DNA of 64,000 nucleotides from contig NZ_JAGOPN010000001.1 of assembly GCF_017991995.1 (NCBI RefSeq), positions 1 through 64,000 on the forward strand. The letters are read 5' to 3'. Origin of the DNA: Pseudacidovorax sp. GTDB taxonomy: Bacteria > Pseudomonadota > Gammaproteobacteria > Burkholderiales > Burkholderiaceae_C. The position numbers were made by a program, and so were the translations under genes. This document shows positions 56,563 through 64,000 of the stretch, in pieces (position 1 is the first letter of the stretch; each line of letters starts with the position of its first letter). The notes under the pieces were generated by a model. The model worked only from the letters and a program-made list of their open reading frames with translations. It was not told the DNA's origin and did no database searches.

Positions 56563-58359
56563 ATGCGACTCTGGCTGCTCCCGGCCCTCCTGGTTGCGGC
56601 GCTGCCCGTGTGGGGTGCGCACGCCTATGCCCAGTTCGGCGACATCAAGTACTCCGCCGGCTTCACCCACTTCGATTACGTCAATCCGGACGCACCCAAG
56701 GGCGGGGAGATCCGGCTGGTGCCGCCGATCGCGGTCACGCAGTTCGACAAGTTCAATCCCTTCACACTCAAAGGCACCGCGCCCGCAGGCCTCACGGACC
56801 TGGTGTTCGAGTCGCTGCTCGTGGGCAATCTGCAGGAGCCCTCGACGGCCTACGGCCTGCTGGCCGAGGATGTGGAGGTGGCGCCCGACCATCGCTCTGC
56901 CGTATTCCGCCTGCGGCCCGAGGCGCGCTTCAGCGACGGCACGCCAGTGCTGGCCGAAGACGTCGTGTATTCGTGGCGTACGCTCATCAGCAAGCAGGCG
57001 GCGCCGCAGTACCGCACGCTGCTGGCGGGCATCCGCAGCGTCAAGGCCGTCAGTGAGCGCGTGGTGCGCTTCGACTTCGATTCGGACAACCGCGAGTTGC
57101 CGCTGCTGGCCGGTGGCATCCCGGTCTTCAGCCAGCGCTGGGGCCAGGGCAAGCCCTTCGACCAAGTCATCACCGAACTGCCCATCGGCTCTGGTCCGTA
57201 TCGGCCATCCAGCGCCCGGCTGGGCCGTGACATCACCTACGTGCGCGACAAGAACTACTGGGGGCGTGACCTCGCGGTGCGCCGCGGGCAGTACAACTTC
57301 GACCGCATCACCTACAAGCTCTACCTGGACGATACGGCCCGCTTCGAGGGCCTGAAGGCGGGCGAGTACGACCTCAAGCGCGAGTTCATCTCGCGCAACT
57401 GGGCGCGCCAGTACACCGGCCGCGCCTTCGACCGCGGCGAGGTGAAGAAGCAGGTCTTTCCCAGCGGGGCACCGGGCGACTACCAGGGCTACATCTTCAA
57501 CCTGCGCAACCCCAAGCTGCAGGACGTGCGGGTGCGCCAGGCGCTGGCCCTGACCATGGACTTCGAATGGCTGAACCGCCAGATGTTCTATGGCATCTAC
57601 ACGCGCGTGCAGGGTTGGTTTCCCAACAGCCCCTTCCAGGCCAAGGGCCTCCCGGGCGCCGATGAACTGGCCTTGCTGGAGCCGCTGCGCGGCCAGCTCC
57701 GGCCCGAGGTCTTCGGGCCGGTGCCGCTGTCGCCCAGCACCGTGCCGCCCTCCAGCCTGCGCGAGAACCTGCGCAAGGCCCGCGATCTGCTCGCCCAAGC
57801 GGGCTGGACCTATCGCGACGGCGCGCTGCGCAATGCCAAGGGCGAAGCCTTCGCGCTCGAATACCTCAACGCCCAGCCTTCGGGCGTGCGGCTGGTGCTG
57901 CCGATGCAGGCCGCCATGGCCAAGCTGGGCATCCAGATGACGGTGCGCAACGTCGACGGTGCGCTGTACCAGCAGCGCATGAACGACTTCGATTTCGAGC
58001 TCGGCAGCATCCGCATCCCGGCACGGACCACGCCGGGCAGCGAACTGCTCGAATACTTCGGCTCCGAAGCAGCCGGCACGCATGGGTCGGCCAACTACTG
58101 GGGCCTGAAGGATCCGGCGGTGGACGCGCTCATTCGCCGCGTGCTGGCCGCCACCACGCGCGACGAGCTGGGCGCCGCCATGCGCGCGCTCGACCGCGTG
58201 CTCACCAACGGCTACTACGGCATCCCGCAGTGGTACAGCAGTGGCTTCCTGGTGGGCTACCGGCCCGCCGGCTTCGTGCTGCCGCCGAGCGTCCCGCCCT
58301 ACTACGAACCGGACAGCTGGGCCGCGGCAACGTGGTGGGCGTCCCCCAGCAACAAGTAG
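56563..58359 (+). CDS. yejA: Peptide/microcin ABC transporter substrate-binding protein YejA
   Basis: 598 residues with a signal peptide [23 protein letters not shown]. The periplasmic binding fold of the YejA/OppA family 5 type follows ([54 protein letters not shown]...). It captures small peptides or related compounds for import. First of yejA-yejB-yejE-yejF, each gene starting within a few bases of the last stop. Confidence 0.94.
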   Translation: MRLWLLPALLVAALPVWGAHAYAQFGDIKYSAGFTHFDYVNPDAPKGGEIRLVPPIAVTQFDKFNPFTLKGTAPAGLTDLVFESLLVGNLQEPSTAYGLLAEDVEVAPDHRSAVFRLRPEARFSDGTPVLAEDVVYSWRTLISKQAAPQYRTLLAGIRSVKAVSERVVRFDFDSDNRELPLLAGGIPVFSQRWGQGKPFDQVITELPIGSGPYRPSSARLGRDITYVRDKNYWGRDLAVRRGQYNFDRITYKLYLDDTARFEGLKAGEYDLKREFISRNWARQYTGRAFDRGEVKKQVFPSGAPGDYQGYIFNLRNPKLQDVRVRQALALTMDFEWLNRQMFYGIYTRVQGWFPNSPFQAKGLPGADELALLEPLRGQLRPEVFGPVPLSPSTVPPSSLRENLRKARDLLAQAGWTYRDGALRNAKGEAFALEYLNAQPSGVRLVLPMQAAMAKLGIQMTVRNVDGALYQQRMNDFDFELGSIRIPARTTPGSELLEYFGSEAAGTHGSANYWGLKDPAVDALIRRVLAATTRDELGAAMRALDRVLTNGYYGIPQWYSSGFLVGYRPAGFVLPPSVPPYYEPDSWAAATWWASPSNK

Positions 58360-58369
58360 GCAGCGCGGC

Positions 58370-59404
58370 ATGCCCATCTACATCCTCAAACGTCTGCTGC
58401 TGATGGTGCCGACCCTGCTGGGCGTGCTGCTGGTGAGCTTCGCGGTCATCCAGTTCGTGCCGGGCGGTCCGGTCGAGCAGATGGTGTCGCAACTGCAGGG
58501 CCGATCGGCCGGGGGCGAGGGGCCTTCTGCCGGTGGGTCGGCCTACCGCGGCCGGCAAGGGCTCAGCGCGCAGCAGGTGGCCGAGATCAAGGCCCTCTAC
58601 GGCTTCGACAAGCCGGCGCCCGAGCGCTTCTGGCAGATGCTTAAAGCCTTCGCGCGCTTCGACCTCGGCCAGAGCTTCTACCAGCGCAAGGCGGTGTGGG
58701 ACCTGGTCAAGGAGAAGCTGCCGGTGTCTGTCAGCCTGGGCCTGTGGACCTTCTTCATCAGCTACCTCATCGCCGTGCCGCTGGGCGTCGCCAAGGCGGT
58801 GCGGGCGGGCACGCGCTTCGACTTCGTGACAACGCTGCTCGTGCTGGTGGGCTATGCGATTCCGGGCTTCGTACTTGGCGTGGCCCTTCTGGTGATCTTT
58901 GGCGGCCAGTTGCAGTGGTTTCCGCTGCGCGGGCTCACCTCGGCCAACTGGGAGCAGATGTCCTGGGGCGCGCGAATCGTTGACTACCTGTGGCACATCG
59001 CGCTGCCCATCACGGCTATGGTGCTGGGCAGCTTTGCCGTCACGGCCATGCTGACCAAGAACGCCTTCCTCGAAGAGATCCGCAAGCAGTACGTGCTGAC
59101 GGCCCGCGCCAAGGGCCTGCGCGAGAAGCAGATCCTGTGGAAGCACGTCATGCGCAATGCGCTGATCCCCATCATCACGGGCTTCCCGGCCGCCTTCATC
59201 GGTGCCTTCTTCACCGGCTCATTGCTGATCGAGACGCTGTTCTCGCTCGACGGCCTGGGCCTGCTCAGTTACGAGAGCGTGATCCGCCGCGACTATCCCG
59301 TGGTGCTGGGCACGCTCTACCTCTTCACGCTGATCGGCCTGGTGACCAAGCTGATCAGCGACCTCTGCTACGTGTGGGTGGATCCGCGCGTGAAGTTCGA
59401 CTGA
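58370..59404 (+). CDS. yejB: Peptide ABC transporter permease YejB
   Basis: 344 residues, OppB-type permease: N-terminal YILKRLLLMVPTLLGVLLVSFAVIQFVPGGPVEQ and EAA-like loop VLTARAKGLREKQILWKHVMRNALIPIITG, with about six membrane helices. ATG 58370 is ten bases after the yejA stop; a longer frame from 58241 overlaps yejA and is rejected. Confidence 0.95.
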   Translation: MPIYILKRLLLMVPTLLGVLLVSFAVIQFVPGGPVEQMVSQLQGRSAGGEGPSAGGSAYRGRQGLSAQQVAEIKALYGFDKPAPERFWQMLKAFARFDLGQSFYQRKAVWDLVKEKLPVSVSLGLWTFFISYLIAVPLGVAKAVRAGTRFDFVTTLLVLVGYAIPGFVLGVALLVIFGGQLQWFPLRGLTSANWEQMSWGARIVDYLWHIALPITAMVLGSFAVTAMLTKNAFLEEIRKQYVLTARAKGLREKQILWKHVMRNALIPIITGFPAAFIGAFFTGSLLIETLFSLDGLGLLSYESVIRRDYPVVLGTLYLFTLIGLVTKLISDLCYVWVDPRVKFD

Positions 59405-59406
59405 GC

Positions 59407-60450
59407 ATGAGCGACACCTCCGCGCCTTCCGTTCCCTTGTCGCCAGGGCGCCGTGCCTGGCGGCGCTTTCGCCGCAACCGGCTGGGCTTCGTCAGCCTGG
59501 TGCTGTTCACCGTGCTGGTGGTGCTGAGCCTCTTCGCCGAGGTGCTGTCGTCCGACCGGCCGCTGGTGGTGCGCTACGACGGCCAGCTCTATTTTCCGGT
59601 GCTGACCGACTATTCCGAGAAGACCTTCGGCGGCGACTTCGAGACACCGGCCGACTACCTCGACCCATTCATCCGTGAGCGCATCACGCAGGGGGGCAAC
59701 TGGGCGTTGTACGCGCCGAACCCGTACGGGCCCCGCACCCTGAACTACTTCGCCAGCCGGCCGAACCCGGCTGCGCCCTCGTCCGAGAACCTGCTGGGCA
59801 CCGACGACCGCGGCCGCGACCTCTTGGCACAGCTCATCTACGGCTTCAGGGTGAGCGTGCTGTTCGCGCTGGCGCTAACAGCCATCGGCGTGGTGCTCGG
59901 CGTGATCACCGGCGCCATCCAGGGCTTCTTCGGCGGCAGGACCGACCTGGCCTTCCAGCGCTTCATCGAGATCTGGGGCTCCATGCCCGAGCTCTACCTG
60001 CTGATCATCTTCAGCGCGATCTTCGCGCCCAGCGTGGCGCTCTTGCTGGTGCTGCTCTCGCTCTTCGGCTGGATGGGACTGTCGGACTATGTGCGGGCCG
60101 AGTTCCTGCGTAACCGACAGATGGACTATGTGCGCGCGGCCCGCGCCCTGGGCGTGGGCAACCTGGCCATCATGTGGCGACACATCCTGCCCAATAGCCT
60201 GGTGCCGGTGGTGACCTTCCTGCCCTTTCGCATGAGCGCGGCCATCCTGGCGCTGACCTCGCTGGACTTCCTCGGCCTCGGGGTGCCACCGGGCACGCCG
60301 TCCCTGGGCGAACTGCTCAACCAGGGCAAGGCCAACATCGACGCCTGGTGGATCTCGCTGTCCACCTTCGGTGTGCTGGTGGTGACGCTGATGTTGCTCA
60401 CCTTCATGGGTGACGCGCTGCGCGACGCCATGGATCCGCGGAAGGCCTGA
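59407..60450 (+). CDS. yejE: Peptide ABC transporter permease YejE
   Basis: 347 residues, OppC-type permease. The N-terminal AWRRFRRNRLGFVSLVLFTVLVVLSLFAEVLSS is followed by a long periplasmic stretch, the DRGRDLLAQLIYGFRVSVLFALALTAIGVVLG helix pair and the EAA loop YVRAARALGVGNLAIMWRHILPNSLVPVVTF. ATG 59407 lies two bases after the yejB stop. Confidence 0.95.
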   Translation: MSDTSAPSVPLSPGRRAWRRFRRNRLGFVSLVLFTVLVVLSLFAEVLSSDRPLVVRYDGQLYFPVLTDYSEKTFGGDFETPADYLDPFIRERITQGGNWALYAPNPYGPRTLNYFASRPNPAAPSSENLLGTDDRGRDLLAQLIYGFRVSVLFALALTAIGVVLGVITGAIQGFFGGRTDLAFQRFIEIWGSMPELYLLIIFSAIFAPSVALLLVLLSLFGWMGLSDYVRAEFLRNRQMDYVRAARALGVGNLAIMWRHILPNSLVPVVTFLPFRMSAAILALTSLDFLGLGVPPGTPSLGELLNQGKANIDAWWISLSTFGVLVVTLMLLTFMGDALRDAMDPRKA

Positions 60451-60453
60451 TTC

Positions 60454-62070
60454 ATGACCGAAGCGCTTCTTCGTGTGAACAACCTGCGCATCGCGTTCGA
60501 CGGCAAGCCGGTGGTGCATGGCGTCGACTTCGAGCTGGCACCGGGCGAGAAGCTGGCGCTGGTGGGCGAGTCCGGTTCGGGCAAGACCGTCACGGCGCTC
60601 AGTCTGCTGCGTCTGCTGCCCGATGCGCAGGTCAGCGGCGAGGCCCGGCTGGCGGGTGATCCGCCGCGCGATCTGCTGGCGCTGCCCGAACGCGCGTTGC
60701 GCGGCATCCGTGGCCGCGAGATCGCCATGATCTTCCAGGAGCCGATGACGGCCCTGAACCCGCTCTACCCGGTGGGCGACCAGATCGCCGAGGTGCTGCG
60801 ACTGCACGAAGGCCTCGACGCCCGCTCCGCCCATGAGGCGGCCGTGCAACTGCTGGCCGACACCGGCGTGCCGGAGCCGGCGCGGCGCGCGCGCGCCTTT
60901 CCGCATCAGCTGTCGGGCGGGCAGCGCCAGCGCGCCATGATCGCCATGGCGCTGGCCTGCAAGCCGCGGCTGCTGCTCGCCGACGAGCCAACGACGGCAC
61001 TGGACGTCACCTTGCGCGTGCAGATCCTCGACCTGCTCGACACCCTTCAGCAGCGCCATGGCATGGCGGTGCTGATGATCACGCACGACCTCAACCTCGT
61101 GCGGCGCTTTGCCGACCGTGTGGCCGTGATGGAGCATGGGCGCATGGTGGAGCAGGGGAGTGTGCGGCAGGTCTTCGACGCGCCGCGGCATCCCTACACC
61201 TGCAAGCTGATCGACAGCCGGCCCGAGCGGCGCGTGGCCGAGGTGCCGGCGAAGGGCGACGAAGCGCCGGTGCTGTCGGCCCGCGAGGTCGCGGTCAGCT
61301 ATCCCGTGCCGCGTCCGGGCGTTCGCGGCTGGTTCGGCCGCGACCGGTTCGTCGCGGTGCAGGACGCCGACCTTCTGATCCGACCCGGCGAGACGCTGGG
61401 CGTCGTCGGCGAGTCCGGATCCGGCAAGTCGACCTTGGCGTTGGCTGCACTGGGCTTGCTGCCCTTTGCGGGCGAGATGCGCGTGGCCGGGCTGGCGTGG
61501 CGCCGCGGCGCCAGGGCCGACCGGGCGCTGCGGCGGCAGGTGCAGGCCGTGTTCCAGGATCCTTTTTCGTCGCTGTCGCCGCGCATGACGGTGGCGCAGA
61601 TCGTGGGGGAGGGCATGTCGGTCCACGCCCCCGAACTGCAGGCGCCGCAACGGCATGCGCGGGTCGTGCAGGCGCTCGCAGAAGTCGGGCTCGAAGAAGC
61701 GCAGTTCCCGCAGTTGCTGTCGCGCTATCCGCACGAGTTCTCGGGCGGACAGCGCCAGCGCATCGCTATTGCGCGCGCGCTGATCGTGCAGCCGCGCCTG
61801 CTGGTGCTGGACGAGCCCACCAGCGCGCTCGACGTCACCATCCAGAAGCAGGTGCTGGCCCTGCTGCAGCGGCTGCAGCGTGAGCAGGGCCTGGCCTACC
61901 TGCTCATCACGCACGACGTCGAGGTCGTCCAGGCGATGGCGCACCGGGTGGTCGTCATGAAGGACGGACACATCGTCGAGCAGGGGCCGGTCGATGCCGT
62001 GCTCGGCGCACCGGTCCATGCCTATACCCGTCAGCTCGTCTCCGCGGCGCTGATGGGGCATTCCACGTGA
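60454..62070 (+). CDS. yejF: Peptide ABC transporter double ATPase YejF
   Basis: 538 residues with two ABC domains in one chain. The first has Walker A GESGSGKT (38-45) and [15 protein letters not shown]. The second has [26 protein letters not shown] and [15 protein letters not shown]. Each is followed by an oligopeptide-type C-terminal tail. It powers the YejBE channel. Its stop overlaps the following MFS gene (GTGA). Confidence 0.96.
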   Translation: MTEALLRVNNLRIAFDGKPVVHGVDFELAPGEKLALVGESGSGKTVTALSLLRLLPDAQVSGEARLAGDPPRDLLALPERALRGIRGREIAMIFQEPMTALNPLYPVGDQIAEVLRLHEGLDARSAHEAAVQLLADTGVPEPARRARAFPHQLSGGQRQRAMIAMALACKPRLLLADEPTTALDVTLRVQILDLLDTLQQRHGMAVLMITHDLNLVRRFADRVAVMEHGRMVEQGSVRQVFDAPRHPYTCKLIDSRPERRVAEVPAKGDEAPVLSAREVAVSYPVPRPGVRGWFGRDRFVAVQDADLLIRPGETLGVVGESGSGKSTLALAALGLLPFAGEMRVAGLAWRRGARADRALRRQVQAVFQDPFSSLSPRMTVAQIVGEGMSVHAPELQAPQRHARVVQALAEVGLEEAQFPQLLSRYPHEFSGGQRQRIAIARALIVQPRLLVLDEPTSALDVTIQKQVLALLQRLQREQGLAYLLITHDVEVVQAMAHRVVVMKDGHIVEQGPVDAVLGAPVHAYTRQLVSAALMGHST

Positions 62071-63272
62071 GCGGCGCCGGCCAGGGCGGCCCGCGCTCCG
62101 AAAGCGCCCAGGCCTGGCGCGCCGCCCTGGGTTGCATGGTGGCGCTGGCGGTCGCCATGGGTCTGGGCCGTTTCGCCTTCACGCCCATGCTGCCGGTCAT
62201 GCTCGGCGAGGGACAGATCGATCTGCAGGCGGGCGGCGTGCTTGCCTCGCTCAACTACCTGGGCTATTTCCTCGGCGCCTTGTCCAGCGCCTGGCTGTGT
62301 GCGCCTGCGCGCACGCTGGTTCGCGGGGGGCTGATGGCCACGGCCGCGCTGCTGGTCGGCATGGGGTTGCTGCATGGCTTTGCCGCCTGGGCCACCTTGC
62401 GCACGGCGGCCGGGCTCGCGAGCGCCTGGGTCTTCGTCTTTGCCAGCGGATGGGGTGCGCGCCGCCTGGCCGAGGCGCATGCGCCCGGACTGGGGGGCGT
62501 CATCTATGCGGGGCCGGGCCTGGGCATTGCGATCACGGGCTTCCTGGGTGGGCCGGCAGGGCGTTGGGGGGCTTCGATCGCCTGGTGCGTATATGGCGGC
62601 TTGGCCATGGCCTTGATTGCGCTGGTGTGGCGTGTTTTCGACGATGGGCGCGAGGGAGTGCCTGCGTCCGCAGCGGCTTCGCCCATCCCGCCGGCCGCGG
62701 CCAGCGGCGGCGCCGAGGCGGCCTGGCTGGTCGGGCTCTACGGCCTGGCGGGCTTCGGCTACATCATCACGGCGACCTTCCTGCCGGTCATCGCCCGGCA
62801 GGCGTTGCCGGGCTCGACCTGGCCCGACCTGTTCTGGCCGCTTTTCGGGCTGGCCGTGGTGCCGGGGGTGCTGATCGGCGGCCAGGCACCGCAGCACTGG
62901 GACAATCGGTTGCTGCTCGCCAGTGGCTATGTCATGCAGGCGCTGGGTGTCCTGCTGTCGGTGACGTGGCCGACGATCACGGGCTTTGCGGTCGGCAGCA
63001 TGCTCCTGGGCCTGCCTTTCACCGCGGTCACCCTGTTCGCGGTGCGGGAGGCGCGCCGGTTGCGCGGCAATGCCGCGGCCGGACTGATCGGCTATGCCAC
63101 GGCCTCCTACGGACTGGGGCAGATCGTGGGGCCGCTCTTCGCCGCACCGGTGGCGCAGCGCTGGGGCAGCTTTGCGCCGGCACTGTGGGTGGCTGCGGCA
63201 GCGCTGATGCTGGGGGCTTTGCTGTTCGTGATCGTCTGGCACCGCACTGCATCCAAGGGGCGAGGGCGCTGA
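62067..63272 (+). CDS. YbfB/YjiJ family MFS transporter
   Basis: 401 residues with about twelve membrane helices: the ALAVAMGLGRFAFTPMLPVMLGEGQIDLQAGGVLASLNYLGYFLGALSS start is characteristic of the YbfB/YjiJ group. Starts GTG 62067, which overlaps the yejF stop by four bases, so it is cotranscribed with the peptide transporter. Substrate unknown. A 16-base palindrome (63361-63376) follows, but no clear terminator precedes the rimP promoter. Confidence 0.88.
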   Translation: MSGAGQGGPRSESAQAWRAALGCMVALAVAMGLGRFAFTPMLPVMLGEGQIDLQAGGVLASLNYLGYFLGALSSAWLCAPARTLVRGGLMATAALLVGMGLLHGFAAWATLRTAAGLASAWVFVFASGWGARRLAEAHAPGLGGVIYAGPGLGIAITGFLGGPAGRWGASIAWCVYGGLAMALIALVWRVFDDGREGVPASAAASPIPPAAASGGAEAAWLVGLYGLAGFGYIITATFLPVIARQALPGSTWPDLFWPLFGLAVVPGVLIGGQAPQHWDNRLLLASGYVMQALGVLLSVTWPTITGFAVGSMLLGLPFTAVTLFAVREARRLRGNAAAGLIGYATASYGLGQIVGPLFAAPVAQRWGSFAPALWVAAAALMLGALLFVIVWHRTASKGRGR

Positions 63273-63360
63273 ATCCGGCGCGCTCGGTACGGCAAGGAAT
63301 GCGAAAGGAAAGAGCGGCCATTCGGGCTCCTATTTGCCTTTCTGCGTGAGTGTTGGCCGC

Positions 63361-63376
63361 CCTGCTGCGCAGCAGG
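63361..63376. repeat. Perfect 16-base palindrome upstream of rimP promoter
   Basis: CCTGCTGCGCAGCAGG is self-complementary. It overlaps the expected -35 region of the rimP promoter, so it could bind a regulator or form a hairpin in transcripts from yejF-MFS. Confidence 0.6.
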
Positions 63377-63398
63377 TGCAATTGCGACACAAATTCCC

Positions 63399-63404
63399 TA
63401 TAAT
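63399..63404 (+). promoter_or_regulatory. -10 element (TATAAT) of the rimP operon promoter
   Basis: Perfect TATAAT. The -35 (near 63376-63382, GTGCAA/TGCAAT) is weak. The transcript would start near 63411, just before the leader hairpin. Confidence 0.6.
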
Positions 63405-63423
63405 CGGAGGCTCACGACCAAAC

Positions 63424-63451
63424 GGGCGGGTACTCACCGCCCTTTTTTTTT
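63424..63451 (+). terminator. Leader terminator/attenuator of rimP
   Basis: GGGCGG (63424-63429) pairs with CCGCCC (63437-63442) around a 7-base loop, followed by nine T. It begins only about 15 bases after the predicted transcript start and 138 bases before the rimP start codon, so transcription must pass it to reach rimP. Confidence 0.8.
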
Positions 63452-63588
63452 GGTTGTCCCCCCTTCTTCGCCGCCTCGGGTACTTGATGTTCAGGCCCGC
63501 CGGATGCACTGCCGTCCGGCAGGCCTTCGGTTCTGGTGCGGCAGCAAAGATCGGCCAGGGCTCTCAGTCAGAAGGACGCACGCGAACG

Positions 63589-64000
63589 GTGGCATTGCAG
63601 CAGACGGTAGAAAAAACGGTAGCCCAGACAGTGTCTGGGCTGGGTTACGACTTGGTCGAGATCGAGCGCTCGGCCGGTGGGCTGCTGCGTGTCACGATCG
63701 ATCTGCCCTGGGCGGGCCCCGTTGCCGAAGGCGTTGAAGAAGCCTTCGTGACCGTCGAGGACTGCGAGAAGGTCACCCGCCAGTTGCAATACACCCTCGA
63801 GGTCGAAGGCGTCGACTACCAGCGGCTCGAGGTCTCCTCGCCCGGCATCGACCGCCCCCTTCGCCACGACCGCGATTTCGAGCGTTTCGTGGGCGAGGTC
63901 ATCGACATCGTGCTCAAGGCGCCCATGGGCCAGGCGGCCGCCGGCCAGGTCAGCGCCAACCGCAAGAAGTTCCGCGGCACGCTCGAGCGCGTGGAGGCGG
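63589..64000 (+). CDS. rimP: Ribosome maturation factor RimP (5' part, cut by window end)
   Basis: The first 137 codons of RimP from a GTG start at 63589 (VALQQTVEKTVAQTVSGLGYDLVEIERSAGGLLRVTIDLPW): N-terminal alpha-beta domain with VTVEDCEKVTRQLQYTLEVEGVDYQRLEVSSPGIDRPLRHDRDFERFVGE, then the start of the C-terminal SH3-like domain (KFRGTLERVE). RimP assists 30S subunit maturation. AAGGA at 63572-63576 is the likely ribosome site. The frame is open at the last base; nusA and infB would be expected beyond. Confidence 0.95.
   Translation, partial: MALQQTVEKTVAQTVSGLGYDLVEIERSAGGLLRVTIDLPWAGPVAEGVEEAFVTVEDCEKVTRQLQYTLEVEGVDYQRLEVSSPGIDRPLRHDRDFERFVGEVIDIVLKAPMGQAAAGQVSANRKKFRGTLERVEA

Overview
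This is a GC-rich (about two-thirds G+C), gene-dense chromosomal window from a betaproteobacterium, most likely a member of the Comamonadaceae (Burkholderiales). I base that on protein sequence character, on the gene orders exbB-exbD-lpxK-(Trm112-like)-kdsB-adk, iscR-iscS-iscU-iscA-hscB-hscA-fdx, lexA divergent from an asparaginase gene, and glnA-(secreted protein)-glnL-glnG, and on the start of a rimP operon at the right edge. No insertion sequence, prophage, CRISPR array or rRNA is visible. Two tRNA genes are present: Val(CAC) and Ser(GGA).

Layout. 1-4300 (minus): a putative acyl-CoA catabolic cluster with an acyl-CoA dehydrogenase, an aminoglycoside-phosphotransferase-fold kinase, a Crp/Fnr regulator and a crotonase-fold enzyme. 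4514-6610: FimV-like cell-pole protein. 6653-10073 (minus): MFS transporter, D-2-hydroxyacid dehydrogenase, an unknown small protein and lexA, with two LexA boxes in the lexA/asparaginase gap. 11202-14997 (minus): adk, kdsB, Trm112-like, lpxK, exbD and exbB, covering envelope and nucleotide housekeeping. 15302-20825: xseA, sodB, an aromatic/aspartate aminotransferase and uvrB. 20871-26454: the isc Fe-S assembly operon behind a type 1-like IscR operator. 26501-27357: dnaQ and tRNA-Val. 27510-35256: a PAS-GAF-GGDEF protein, small stress and secreted proteins, an RsuA-like pseudouridine synthase, a beta-propeller/polysaccharide deacetylase/sterol-desaturase-like group, an EI24 protein and a molybdopterin-binding-fold protein. 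35236-40174: nitrogen control, with NtrC-type enhancer sites, a sigma-54 promoter, glnA, a small secreted protein, glnL (ntrB) and glnG (ntrC). 40208-43659: exoIII, two small unknown genes, tRNA-Ser and a QmcA/NfeD membrane pair. 43795-46089: a large arginine/lysine/ornithine decarboxylase.

46136-54356 is the most distinctive part, a phosphonate (2-aminoethylphosphonate, AEP) uptake and breakdown locus. It has an EamA transporter, a PhnZ-like HD protein and a GntR regulator on one strand. Divergently it has a substrate-binding protein, an ATPase, a double-length permease, an FAD oxidoreductase and phosphonoacetaldehyde hydrolase (PhnX). No PhnW transaminase and no PhnY are present. This suggests that the FAD enzyme feeds PhnX and that a second, PhnZ-type branch may coexist.

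54444-63272: DUF454 protein, a secreted minimal DNA ligase (LigE type), fabI, a complete yejABEF peptide ABC transporter and an MFS transporter. 63361-64000: a promoter followed by an intrinsic terminator in the leader of rimP, whose 3' end lies beyond the window.

All calls are from reading the sequence alone. Family names rest on motif recognition and remembered family sequences, not on database searches.
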